Part shown: piece by piece, positions 1 to 11,156 of the stretch
How positions within the stretch are numbered: position 1 is the stretch's first letter
How the letters are laid out: every line of letters begins with the position of its first letter
Assembly (NCBI RefSeq): GCF_030272615.1
Contig: NC_081413.1
Span: 22,942,501 to 23,006,500 of the forward strand
Length of the DNA stretch: 64,000 nucleotides
Direction of reading: 5' to 3'
DNA from: Cryptomeria japonica
Taxonomy: Eukaryota > Streptophyta > Pinopsida > Cupressales > Cupressaceae
Notes under the pieces: generated by a model
Seen by the model: the letters and a program-made list of their open reading frames with translations, nothing else
The model's database searches: none
Told to the model about the DNA's origin: nothing
Position numbers and translations under genes: made by a program

Positions 1-845
1 AAGCAAGAGCAAGAGGCGTAAGGGATATTCAAATATTCAAACATTCAAACATTCAAGCATTCAAGTATTCCTTCAAGCAATTGAGCATTCTAAGTCTCCA
101 TTCAAGGCTAGGTGTTGCATTCAAGACAAGGATTCAACCATTGAAGAGGAGATCACTTACAACACATAACATACAACATACATTACACCTTCGCATGTAA
201 GAATACAAACATTCTTACAACAAGGTATCAGTACTTGTTTACATTACAAACATTTACATTTACAACATTCTCATTTCCTGGTTAATTCCAAAACCGGGGT
301 TTGACCTAAAGGCAAACCCCTAATCCCTAACCCCCCAATCGTCCTCTCTTTTCTGTGTGTAGGTTGCAGGTACGTGGTTTTAATTGAAGATCTGGAATCC
401 TTGTGCAGAGACGAACAGGTCCCCCTTCGTTTCGCGGATTTTTCGGAGGACCGTGTGCACGCCGGGCGCCATCGTCCTGTCAACTTTTGCTCAAATTTGC
501 AGAACAACATCATCTCAATATTTTATTGCTAATTCCAGGTCTGCAGCTTCATCCCATATCCCTATCTCTATTTACAAGCGAATCTTTCTTGCTTCTACAT
601 GCATTCTTAGTTCAATCATCCTATCTATATTCTTTACAAAAGAGGGTATCCTTGCTATCACAACCCTTGAAACTCATTTAGAACCCAATCCTGCATTGTG
701 TGGGATTGGATCTTGTGGGTTTCAACTCCTCTTTTGAATGTAAAGTCTCTCCTAAGTGAAAACCATCAACCCTAGTGACTCTCCCTTCTCTCTCCTTGGA
801 GTTGGGGAGGGGAGAACAACTAGGGTTCGATTTTTCTGCTTTACA
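1..845 (+). repeat. T1 5' LTR (3' two-thirds)
   Basis: Matches 6660-7488 of the complete 3' LTR. It ends CTTTACA, directly before TTT and the primer-binding site. The main length difference is 16 bp, because this copy has extra units of a CATTCAAA run near base 40. It contains one copy of the GAGGACCGTGTGCAC motif (436-450), which recurs twice in the leader. Confidence 0.9.
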
Positions 846-848
846 TTT

Positions 849-866
849 TGGTGAACCCGACGTGAA
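849..866 (+). promoter_or_regulatory. T1 primer-binding site, tRNA-Trp type
   Basis: TGGTGAACCCGACGTGAA starts four bases after the LTR end. Recalled from the plant cytosolic tRNA-Trp(CCA) sequence, whose 3' end reads TTCACGTCGGGTTCA plus CCA, it is complementary over 18 bases. The tRNA assignment is from memory, not from a search. The same site, slightly decayed, is found on the minus strand in T3 near 15153-15170. Confidence 0.75.
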
Positions 867-1224
867 CATCCTCATTCTGATTATTCATGGTTAGATCTAA
901 AAATTTTTCTTTCCTAATTATATTTCCATGTTTGATCTTTTGCAAATTTTAGAGGTTGATTGCATAAAAACCCTAAAATTTTCTTTTTAAGTAATTAAAC
1001 TTGTGAAATGTTTAATTGTTAATGCTTGTTTCAGATCTACCCTTCTATTGCAAATTGTCAATTCATATTTGTGCTTTAATTCTGAAAATTAAGTGGTTAA
1101 ATGTCAAAACCCTAGTTTTTAAAACCTTCTTGATTCAACCTTTGACTGATAATTTCACTAATCAAAACACTTCCAAATCGGCTGTAACTTTGGATTCCAC
1201 AATAAAATCACAATATCTTTCATC

Positions 1225-1305
1225 CCTGAAAATTTGGAAAAAAGTTGTGAGGACCGTGTGCACCCCGAGCACCCTCATCCTCGACATTTTTTCCAAAATT
1301 TCGGG
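1225..1305 (+). repeat. Leader hairpin 1 with GAGGACCGTGTGCAC loop
   Basis: An AT stem pairs 1225-1245 (CCTGAAAATTTGGAAAAAAGT) with 1284-1305. Inside it GAGGA and TCCTC can pair as an inner stem, around the GAGGACCGTGTGCAC motif. The segment is repeated about 620 bp downstream. Confidence 0.6.
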
Positions 1306-1848
1306 AGCTAGATCTTACTGTATTTTTCTGGTAAAATCTAGAATTTTGGCTAATTTTGTCAATTCTAACACTTTCAAAATTAAAGTCAAAGTTGGTTTAG
1401 TTATTGCTAGGATTAAGGCTTATCATCATTCAAAAAATTGTTGAAATTGAAATTCATATCAAAATTGTGTTTCTTACAGTCCTAAATCTGAAAAGTGTGT
1501 TGGCATTCATTTGAAATTTCAGTGTTTTATTCAAATTTTTGTAGTTTGTGACTTTTGAAATTAAGTGTTTAATTGCAACAACTTTGATTTCCACTTTCAA
1601 ATTCGAATTTTGCATGAAATCGAGTCAAATTTTAAATTTCAAAGCCTGCATTGCTTTCAGTACTTCTTCTAAAATCATAAAATTCAAAATTTTAGTTTCC
1701 CCCTCTTTTTCAAAATTCAAATTTTACATTTTTCAACAATCTTGGTAGGGTTCAATTTTGAGATTGCAACTTTAATTTGGCCTATCTACAGATCGTAAAA
1801 TCACTCAATTTTTTCAGATTAGCTTTAAAATCATCATAACTTTCATCC

Positions 1849-1930
1849 CTGAAAATTTTGAAAAAAGTTGCGAGGACCGTGTGCACTTCGTTCGCCACGG
1901 TCCCGGACATTTTTTCCAAAATTTTGGGAG
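1849..1930 (+). repeat. Leader hairpin 2 with the same loop motif
   Basis: Second copy of the leader hairpin. The AT outer stem is kept (CTGAAAATTTTGAAAAAAGT against ACATTTTTTCCAAAATTTT). The inner stem is different but longer: GGACCGTG pairs perfectly with CACGGTCC across a 14-base loop. Conserved pairing with changed bases suggests selection on RNA structure in the ancestral element. Confidence 0.6.
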
Positions 1931-2122
1931 ATTGTCCTGATTGCATTTAACAGCTTAAATCTAGGAGATTGGCTAGTTTTATTGAAATTTTCTACCTCTA
2001 AAAATTCAAAATCTTCTCTCTTTCTTTAGTGCATGAGTTTTACAACAATAAGCCCTACTTACACTATTCCCGTTAGATGAAGCCTTAGAATTAAGTCTTT
2101 CCAAGGTGTAATTACCGAGGAG

Positions 2123-5100
2123 ATGGAACCTAATTTGAATGGCCTTTTTAATGAGGACATGGGTAATTCCTCTAATCCTCTTAATGATGAAGAAGCTCTC
2201 CATGAGGTTTCTATAGAACAACTTTTGAAATTGGATAACCAATTTGATGATTTTCGACAATGGATGTCTCAAGAATACCCCGATAGTGAAGCTCTTTCAT
2301 TAATTGAGGGTCTAAAACATATGGTTCAAAGTGATAAGAATGGAATTGATATTTTGTGTGGTATTGTACACATTGTGGATTCGAATGTGATGCCAATGAA
2401 AAGTTGTACCGAAACCTTAGGTTATACACAACCTCCTACTCAAGTTAATCATTCTATTCTTTGACAACTCCTATTGCTAGTATACCTACTTTTACATCAA
2501 ACATAATTACTACTTCAATACAAGACATTCCTCCTATGATCACTAGTCATGGGGGCAATCCTTCTTCTTCAATCAACCCTCTTCCTTCATTCAATCCAAC
2601 TTCTTCATTCATTCCTTCAATGACTGTTCCTCTTATATCTCCACAAATGAACATGACGCAAGGGGGCAATTCATTTAACCATTCCATTCCTCCTTGTAGT
2701 GTTCCTCCTTTCCAATCATCTCCTATGACTAACTATCATAGTGTCCCACCACCTTACTCTCAATCAATACCTTCTTTCAATAACATAACACCTCCATCAC
2801 AATCTAACACGTCTAATATGAACTCTTCAACTGAAGCGACCATTAACAATCTTGCACAAACTGTCTCTTCTTTATAGCAACAAATTGCCTCTATGAATCA
2901 ATCTAAGTTTAGTTTGCCCACATTTGATGTTGCGAGCCCACTTTCTCTTGACATTGTTCAAGCTATCCCCCCTAAACATGTTGAAATTCCGCATTTGGAG
3001 CTTTATAATGGTAAGGGTGATCCTCTAACACATGTTAAGACCTTTCAAACAATATGTACTGATTTTGCTTATGACCAAAGGTTGCTTGCAAAACTATTTA
3101 CTAGAACATAAAGAGATAAAGCCCTACAATGGTATTGCTCGTTGCCTTCTTATTCTATTACTTCTTTCGAACAACTTGCAAATGCTTTTATTCAACAATT
3201 TCAAAACAATATAAGTCCTAAAGTTACTTTGATTGATATACTGCATTGTAAACAAGGTGTTAAAGAAAAAGTGACTGATTTCATTGGTAGATATAAGCAT
3301 TTGTATGCTCAAATTTCCTTTCCAGTACCTGACAATGATATTCAAAGAATCTTTATTTCTAATTTACAAAAAGATATTAGAGAAAAACTTCTATTTTTTG
3401 AGTTTACTTCTTTCCAACAGTTGTGCGCAACTCTTCACAATTATCAACTGACTGTGAGTCAAATGGAACAAGCAAATCCTATGGCTCTGAGTGATAAGGG
3501 TGATAGTAGTCAACAACCATTTGGGAAGTTTAAACCGAACAGAGAGTCTATTAAATTCAATGAAAACATCATCAACAACAATGTGAATGCAGCATCAGGT
3601 GTGCCTCCTATTTCTAAGTTTTTCAAGAAAGAAAGAAAGTTTACTCCTTTGAATGAATCATTGCATAGTATTATGAATAAGTTATTGGAACAAAATGTTC
3701 TTACTCTTCCTCCTATAAAGCAAATAGATCCTCCAAAGATTACTTCACCCTATTTTGATAACAAATCTTTTTGTCAATTTCATCGTCATCCTGGGCATGA
3801 TACTGAAAAATGTTTTGCTTTAAAGGGTAAAATTCAAGATTTGATTGATAATAATACTATCTCTGTTTCTGGTGTGAATGATAAAGGCAACACATCTGTA
3901 GCTCCTCCTAACCAAAATCTTCAGATTTTTACTGATCCATTACCTTCTCATACCTCTAATGCGATTGATACTAATGATTCCTCTATCTCACCTGATGATC
4001 TTTTGTCTATGACTCCGAATGTGATTAACTTTGTAGAGCAGCAGAAAATCCCTAAAGAACCTTCCATCACCTTTGATTCCAGTGAAACTATCAGGGCACC
4101 TGATGGTCCTTTATATATAGTTGCAAAAGTCAAGAACACACCTTGTCGTGGAGTGCTTATTGATCCTTCTTGTATGGTTATTGTCATTACTGAAGAATTT
4201 CTTTTTACTTTGCAATTAAATCAAGTGATCTATGACAAAACAAATGTGGTTGTGAAATTATTTGATGCATTTTCTTCTCCTGCAATTGGTTCTATTACAT
4301 TACCTATTGAGGTCCATAACAAATCCCTTGATGTGAACTTTGCTATTATTCCATCATCCGAACAATTTCGTGTGAAGCTAGGCTATCCTTGGTTATCTTC
4401 CATGAAAGCTATTACTTCTCCTATTCACAAGTGTTTGAAATTTCCCCATAATGGTGAAGTTGTTACTGTCAATCATAGCCTCTTTAAACCAGCTGAAAGA
4501 ACTTCTAGCGTTCCTATTGATTACTTTTGGCCTAAACAATTCCAATCTCTTCCTCCGCGAAGTGATCATCTTTTCAAATCTTATCAAAGGTGGAAAAAAG
4601 ATATGATCCTATCTCTAAGTGAACCTAGAACACCCAAACTTGACATTCCTATCGTTCTTGAGAAGGAAGTTCTTCCTTTGAAAGATAAAAATAATGTCTT
4701 TCCTCAAGAAGATTCCCAACCCATTCCTATGAATGTGACTATGCCTATATCTAATAAACTTCCTAAAAGTAGACCTATACCTCCTCGTCATGATGGACTT
4801 GGTCTCCTTCCTAAACTGAATATTCCTCCTTTGTATGGAGCAGTTCCTTCTCCTTCTTCTTATGGAGAGAAGAGACCTTCCTCTTCTCCTATTATTCAAC
4901 CTAAGAGACCACAACCTAAACACCCAAGTGAAAAGGATGAGAACATTCCTCCTCCTCAATCTTCTCAACTTCCTACTAAGACTAGACGAAATCGTTCTGC
5001 ACGTGAACGCCGACGAAAGCGTCGTCTTAGAGCTCAGGCAACTGTTTCTCAAACTTTGCAATCCCCAAAAACACCTTCAGCCAATATTATTCCATTTTCT

Positions 5101-5436
5101 CCTCAGCCGATGATTGAGCCGAAATCTCCTAAACATAAGATGCATGATGGTCTTGATCCTGTGCGAATTAAAGATCCTATTTTTATAAATCTTGATAATG
5201 ATATAGATGAAAATGTTATTCATGATGAAAATGTTACTCCTCTTCATTCTGATAGTGAATATGCATATGTTGATGTTGATAACCATTTATCTAACGAACT
5301 TTCTAAAGCACTTATCCTAGCTCCTAGACAAGAACAACGTGGCTTGGAACATGAACATAGCCCTTGTTTGGATCTTGTGATAGCTCCATCTGCTATGTTG
5401 GATGTTCCTCCTCTAGCATGTTTCCTACCTTCCTGA
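2123..5436 (+). pseudogene. T1 gag-protease pseudogene
   Basis: Structural capsid polyprotein of a Ty3-type element. The frame starts with ATG at 2123, shifts by one at about 2460, then continues in one frame with two in-frame stops (2875-2877 and 3109-3111) and a long open run from 3142 to 5436 (764 codons). Order: Pro/Ser/Asn-rich N-terminal part (2461-2877); retrotransposon gag domain (about 2940-3470, with the HLELYNGKGDP and ALQWYCSLP motifs); a C-x2-H-x4-H-x4-C zinc-knuckle-like motif (3772-3813); a retropepsin-like fold (about 4090-4480). In the protease the usual Asp-Ser/Thr-Gly reads Asp-Pro-Ser (4162-4170), so activity is doubtful. The C-terminal third is Pro/Lys/Arg-rich, with an Arg cluster near 4981-5035. 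No polymerase follows. Confidence 0.85.
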
Positions 5437-6232
5437 AATATTGATCAGCAAAATCGGGGGGTAGATGACGTGCTAGACTAGTTCATTATCATAGCAGACT
5501 CTCTCCTCCTCTCTTGATTTCTTTTGTTACTTCTTCTATGTGTTATTCTCATTCTTCTATTTGTTGTCCTTAGTTTTGTCTACTTGAGGACGATGCAAAG
5601 CATTGAGATCTCTTTTGGTCTCTCTCATGTTGACTCAAAAGACACATGTGTTCCCTTCTTCTAGGTGACCTTCCTTGATAGGGGAATGAAGAGCAATTAT
5701 GCATACATACATATGATATACATGAATTATCATATAGCATACTGACCCCAAGGAAAGTGAAGTCACCTCATGCTTTGTGTTTTGTGTCTATTATCCTTGG
5801 GCTTATCTCACACTTGGGGGCTAAATCCTTGTGATAATGTGCTGCTTTCCCTTCTCATTTTTATATGTATCACTACCTTAAAGCAATCACCCCCGGTGAG
5901 GCATGTGCGATCGCTTTAACGTAGGGGCCATACATCGCGTTCATATCTTTTCAAGATACTTCAAAATTTCTTGGCAAATTTAGCTTTGCCTTGAAAATTT
6001 TTTATATCTTTCTTGCATGACTCATAGTGAGGGAACCTTACTACTGATAGTCATGGTTCTCCCTCGTGATCTTCCCTTTTACTTTATCAATCGAATTCGT
6101 AAGATCCTTAGTCCACTGGGGGCTTGGTGTATCTTGCCTCCTTGACGCGGTGAAAGTCTATCAATGTTGTTTCTTTGTACTTTACCGGAAGTATGGGTGT
6201 ACGCTTATACTCATGCTAAAGTGGGAGCTAAA
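5437..6232 (+). other. T1 3' noncoding region and polypurine tract
   Basis: Nearly 800 bp with no domain in any frame. It ends in a short purine run followed by AGTGGGAGCTAAA (about 6220-6232), directly before the LTR start TGTAGCG. The landmark GTCTACTTGAGGACGATGCA near 5578 is also present, reversed, in T2 near 17460, which helps align the two elements. Confidence 0.75.
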
Positions 6233-7488
6233 TGTAGCGTCCTAAAATTGTGACACTTGCAATTTCGACTGCATTTGGGTCTTCACGATGGCGGCGCAAC
6301 GTTGAACCTGAATGGAGACCCCGAAACCTATTTACGACACCAAAAACTGCATTTTTCTGCACCTTGGCCTGATCCCTCCTTGCACCCTGCTGTCCCGGGA
6401 GGTGGGACCATGGCGCCCAGTGCCTTGGTCCTTCAGGACTAGGGTGCCCAGTGCCCTGGTCCCCCAGGACCATGGCGCCCAACGCCTTGTTCCCTGGCCC
6501 TATTTTGGGCCCGGTCTCCTTTTGGGCATCGGGTCTTGCAGTTTGCAAATTGGAAAATATTTTTTCTAGGTCGGCCTAAGGTCAGGAAAATTAGTCTCTC
6601 AACCCTAATTGACTAGTATATAAACTACTTTTCCTCACCTAGAAAGGGAGGAAGTAAATAAGCAAGAGCAAGAGGCGGAAGCGATATTCAAACATTCAAG
6701 CATTCAAGTATTCCTTCAAGCAATTGAGCATTCTAAGTCTCCATTCAAGGCTAGGTGTTGCATTCAAGACAAGGATTCAACCATTGAAGAGGAGATCACT
6801 TACAACACATAACATACAACATACATTACACCTTCGCATGTAAGAATACAAACATTCTTACAACAAGGTATCAGTACTTGTTTACATTACAAACATTTAC
6901 ATTTACAACATTCTCATTTCTTGGTTAATTCAAAAACTGGGGTTTGACCTAAAGGCAAACCCCTAATCCCTAACCCCCCAATTGTCCTCTCTTTTCTGTG
7001 TGTAGGTTGCAGGTACGCGGCTGTAATTGAAGATCTGGAATCCTTGTGCAGAGACGAACAGGTCCCCCTTCGTTTCGCAGATTTTTCGGAGGACCGTGTG
7101 CACGCCGGGCGCCATCGTCCCATCAACTTTCGCTCAAATTTGCAGAACAGCATCATCTCGACATTTTACTACTAATTCCAGGTCCGCAGCTTCATCCCAT
7201 ATCCCTATCTCTGTTTACAAGCGAATCTTTCTTGCTTCTACATGCATTCTTAGTTCAATCATCCTATCTATATTCTTTACAAAAGAGGGTATCCTTGCTA
7301 TCACAACCCTTGAAACTCATTTAGAACCCAATCCTGCATTGTGTGGGATTGGATCTTGTGGGTTTCAACCCCTCTTTTGAATGTAAAGTCTCTCCTAAGT
7401 GAAAACCATCAACCCTAGTGACTCTCCCTTCTCTCTCCTTGGAGTTGGGGAGGGGAGAACAACTAGGGTTCGATTTTTCCGCTTTACA
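6233..7488 (+). repeat. T1 3' LTR, complete
   Basis: 1,256 bp, starting TGTAGCGTCC and ending GCTTTACA, so it has TG...CA ends. The upstream part (about 6400-6500) is GC-rich with three imperfect repeats around GGACCATGGCGCCCA. A TATA box lies at 6617-6624, and transcription would start near 6650. Part of it is near-identical to bases 1-845. Confidence 0.9.
6617..6624 (+). promoter_or_regulatory. TATA box of T1 LTR
   Basis: TATATAAA sits about 385 bp into the LTR, downstream of the GC-rich repeats. It is the only clear TATA element in this LTR, so it most likely marks the U3/R promoter. Inferred from sequence and position only. Confidence 0.55.
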
Positions 7489-8362
7489 GTCATTAATTGG
7501 TGAGATAAAGTATTTTATAGGTTTTATAGATACTGCAAATGAAAAATGAGATTTTGATTACTCAATCCAAGTACATAAAGGAAATCTTGAAGAAATTTGG
7601 AATGGAGGATTCAAAACCAGTAAGTACTCCTATGACTACCAACTGTAAACTATCAAAGAATGATGAATCTACATCTGCTGATGAGACACTTTACTGATCC
7701 ATGATTGGAAAGCTACAATATGTTGTTCACAGCAAACCAGACATAACACATGTAGTAGTTATAGTTGCAAGATTCTCTGTAGATCCTAAGGAAACACACA
7801 TGACAGCAATCAAGAGAATTTTTAGATAGTTGAGAGACACTAAGGATTATGGCTTAGTATATCAGAAAAGAAATGATTTTGATTTAAAAGTTTATACTGA
7901 TGTTGATTGGGCAAGCAACATTGATGACAGGAAAAGCACAAGTGGAGGAGCTTTTTTTTAGGAGAAAGACTAGTGAGTTGGCTTAGCAAGAAACAAGGAT
8001 GTGTTTCACAGTCAACAACAGAAGCTGAATACGTTGCTGCAGCATTGAATTGTACCAACATAGCATGGATCAAACAAGTGTTGGAAGGTATAAATGAGAA
8101 AGTTATCGATCTAGTAACTATATTCTGTGACAATACTAGTGACATTAACATTTCGAAGAATCCTATTATGCACTCTAAGACAAAGCACATCTCTATCAAA
8201 TATCATTATCTTAGAGAAGAAGCTCAAGAGAAGAAAGTGGTGTTGGAGTATGTTAGCACAAAGGAACAAATAGCAGATATCTTCACCAAGCCACTACCAA
8301 GGGACACTTTTGAGTATCTCAGAAGTAAGTTAGGGGTCCTACCCCTATCTTCTACTCACTGA
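7489..8362 (+). pseudogene. C1 copia pol fragment: reverse transcriptase tail and RNase H
   Basis: Reads from the end of the reverse transcriptase (GEIKYFIG-like, then SKYIKEILKKFGMEDSKPVS) into a copia RNase H. RNase H landmarks: YTDVDWA (about 7890), the KSTSGGAFFLG region, SQSTTEAEYVAA (about 8005-8045), FCDNTS, and the closing ADIFTKPLPRDTFEYLRSKLG. Two in-frame stops are visible, near 7694 and 7826. The rest, 7973-8362, is open. The upstream polymerase, with its catalytic YVDD, is not present because T1 inserted 5' of this point. Normal function would be second-strand synthesis and RNA removal during reverse transcription. Confidence 0.9.
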
Positions 8363-8840
8363 CCGAGTTCATTTAAAGCATCAATTTGATGACTCTATCG
8401 AATATCTTTTAAGAGTTGATGCTGATTTACACACTTTAGGATGTTTTCTAAAGGTGTGCAGGAAACAATGCAGGATACAATACAGGAAACAGGAATTGAA
8501 GCAAAATGCTCTGACCGAGACTAAGTTGACACATTACAGCAGGAATTCACTTCATACAGGAAGAAATTATGTTTTCGTTCTTTACTTTTTTTTTTTTTGG
8601 CATTGTTGTCAAAGGGGGAGAAGACTGGAGAAGAAGACTAGAGAAGAAGATTGGAAAAGACTAAGAAGATTGAAAAAAAAGCAGAAAAGAAAGACTGGAG
8701 AAAAGAGGAGAAGTGTAATGTATGGGGGAGAATTCTAATGACAGGAAGAGAGCATTTCAGAATCTCACAAACAACTCACAGCAATCCGAATCAATTAGGT
8801 CAAATCAATTGGTTTTGCCATCAATGCCAAAGGGGGAGAT
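8363..8840 (+). other. C1 3' spacer and polypurine tract
   Basis: Noncoding run after the pol stop. It has a purine-rich stretch of GAAGA repeats (about 8610-8715). The polypurine tract CCAAAGGGGGAGAT (8827-8840) ends directly at the LTR. The short frames here are low-complexity. Confidence 0.75.
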
Positions 8841-10362
8841 TATTGGCATTGGGCATTATAATAGACAATGGGAGATTGTTGGCATTTCAATACGGATATT
8901 GAGAAGGTTGTTGATGACTATGGATATAACTGATTAAGGATGTTTACTGTCTTAATATTATTATTTTGTCATTGATGTCAAGAAATTAATTTTCTAATTC
9001 ACTATGATGTTGCCATATCTTGAGAAGTATGATTTGATGAGTATAAAGATGTCGGTAAAAGACACAGAAAGAATATGATGAATAAGGGGATGAATAAGGT
9101 ATTCAATGGGCAACTATTACCGAATCAGACAATGATGAGATCATGATGTTTAGATTGTTTTAACATCATACATATGTTGTAAATTGTAAGGTTAATACTA
9201 TACTATGTTACCAAGCAAAGAACCTAGTTGATAAACCCTAAGGTTATCGCTATCGGTTAATGAAGGTGAAATGTCTACCGAGTGAAGTATAGTATTTACT
9301 GAGTTGTTATCGAGTTGTAACTGAGCTGTAACAGAATACATTAAATGGTTACATGCGTTATTTAATGAAGGAAGTTGATGAGCTGGAACTGATTAAATGA
9401 TTGGTATACCATACATGAAGTTTGTTAAAGAATCTATGGCAAAGGAAAATCGGCATGAAGTTCTACAGCGCAGATTGAACCGCATTACCCTAGCACAAGT
9501 GCCAAGAAATGTATGCAAGTTCCTAGGTGGGGTAAAACATTTTTTAGATTGAAGGATACATTGAACTTGGACAAGTTTGAAAATCTGATGGCTATGATTG
9601 ATCATGGGAAATGTGATCAAAGAGATTAAGCGGGTAGCTAATTGTTTATAAATAGGGAGTTGTTGATAAACAATGTATGCGGGCAAATGTATGCACAGGG
9701 ATGCTACATAGTGATTATTGAGCACAAAATCTTGAAGACCTGTTTGAATAACAGAGTATAGAAGCCCAACAAATGGACAAGATTAGTTCTATGTCTAGAT
9801 TTTATTGAGCAAATAAGAATCTTCTTTAGCATTTTAGATATGAAGTTGTAGATAGATTTTTATTACTGTTATTTTGTGAAGTGACAGAAAATATCTTAAC
9901 CAAGTGGACTTAACAGTCTTATTTGTAAAACCCTCTAGCAAGGTGACATTTTGATTGAGTGTTTGAAATCCTTTAACAAGGTCACTTCTAACAAGGTGAA
10001 GATCCTAACAGATCTAAGGGAAATCCCTTAACCAGGTCACATTTAGCAATGTGTTTGTAATCTTTAACAGGATTTGCTTTTAACTGAGCATACTCTAGAA
10101 GAGTATATTTCTTAGTGGGTCTAAAATCCCATAGTGGATTTTCCCTATTTGGGTTTCCACGTTAAATCTGGTGTTATGTGGTTTATGATGTTTATATGCT
10201 TTTGAGTTTGCATGTTTAGTATTTTTGGTTATATTACTGAAGTATATGTTACCGAGGTTGAATCTGATGTTTTTATGGAAGATTAAGTTTGTATGATTCA
10301 CCCCCCTGCTCTCATGTTGTTGGCTATTGGATCTGTACTTACATTAAGTATCAGAACTATCA
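8841..10362 (+). repeat. C1 3' LTR
   Basis: 1,522 bp. Limits come from alignment with the solo copy at 52654-54173 (1,520 bp), whose target duplication fixes both ends. Start is TATTGGCATT (expected TGTTGGCATT; one G to A change) and end is AAGTATCAGAACTATCA. A shorter direct repeat of the start (TTGTTGGCATT, 8876) lies 36 bp inside and could be mistaken for the border. Confidence 0.8.
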
Positions 10363-11107
10363 GAACCTACCCACAATATGATAATACCATGTGAGAAGTA
10401 TATAAAATATTACAATGGGGAATGCACATGCATTCAGGCACACTGCCTAGAGCTCATTGCTCAAAAATAACAAAGGTCTACAACCCAGAGAAGAATCAGT
10501 GTCTTAAAAGTACACTCAGATTACATATAGAAGATCATTCACTAATAGAATAGCCTCTCCTCATTCCTAGTTACACTTCTGGTTAAGCACATATAACTTC
10601 TTCTTTTGACACTTCTGCTCAACCTCTAGAATATCAATACATTATTTGCACATACACTCATCCATGACACACTCAATTACAAATATATTATATTTATTTA
10701 TAAATGACATCAACCATGGACCACTATCATCAAGGTCGACTCAACACATATCATCTAATTACAAAAATATAACCATACACGCTACAATATCACATGCGGA
10801 CCAAAACAATATTGGCTAAGACATAGCATGGACCTAAATCACCATCTCTAATATCATGCCAGCCAAGAACATGAAGAACACCACTGAACTAAAGAAAATC
10901 AAATCTCCATGCAAACCACTGAAACTTGAGTTGAATAAACTAGAGATAATTATCTCAAAGCCCTTTAATCTGCAACACACTAGCCAACCCTACTCACTTA
11001 ATCTGAAAGAAACACTGGACCACGTAGAGGAATATGTTGACATCAATGACAACACATCACTTAGTCAATCCAAACACATATTTGCACATTATCCCAAGTA
11101 CGACCAT
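10363..11107. other. Unassigned spacer
   Basis: About 745 bp with no recognisable repeat partner in the window and no domain in any frame. An 86-codon open run at 10856-11116 has no recognisable motif and overlaps the T3 remnant. It may be the far end of T3 or host DNA. Confidence 0.4.
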
Positions 11108-11156
11108 CATGAGTGAACTTTAAACATTTATGGATGGTAGAAGGGAGATATTTCAT

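Larger units (their letters stand above)
867..2122 (+). other. T1 untranslated leader
   Basis: About 1.26 kb of T-rich DNA between the primer-binding site and the gag start, without a convincing coding frame. It holds two related hairpin-forming segments (1225-1305 and 1849-1930). Short frames seen here, such as 1016-1444, have repeat-like content and no recognisable domain. Confidence 0.6.
1..7488 (+). mobile_element. T1: Gag-only Ty3/gypsy LTR retrotransposon, 5' end outside window
   Basis: Seen: bases 1-845 repeat as 6660-7488 with few changes. The second copy extends back to 6233, so the 5' LTR is cut by the window edge and the 3' LTR is complete. Internal DNA is 846-6232. It carries a primer-binding site, a leader, a gag-protease frame and a polypurine tract, but no reverse transcriptase, RNase H or integrase. 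The right border falls inside the pol gene of copia element C1, so T1 inserted into C1. The target duplication cannot be tested because the left flank is missing; the right flank begins GTCAT. Inferred: a non-autonomous element moved by enzymes supplied in trans. Minus-strand relatives T2 and T3 lie further right. Confidence 0.9.
7489..10362 (+). mobile_element. C1: copia element, 3' part only
   Basis: Contains the end of a copia pol gene (7489-8362), a spacer, a polypurine tract and a 3' LTR to 10362. The 5' part would lie left of T1, outside the window, because T1 inserted into the reverse transcriptase region. A solo LTR of the same family is at 52654-54173 on the other strand; its clear borders were used to set the LTR limits here. 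Confidence 0.85.

Noticed and set aside
678-875. Minus-strand and overlapping frames in the T1 LTRs (also 271-513, 384-737 and their copies at 6914-7380)
   Set aside because: They appear identically in both LTRs, overlap the LTR end and primer-binding site, and have no domain; chance frames in a repeat.
5437-6232. Looked for reverse transcriptase or integrase of T1
   Set aside because: No YVDD-like, HHCC or RNase H motif in any frame; the interval is too short and noncoding.
8877-10343. First choice of C1 LTR limits (TGTTGGCATTTC to CTTACA)
   Set aside because: The solo copy's GTCCT duplication shows that the family's ends lie 36 bp further out on the left and 19 bp on the right.
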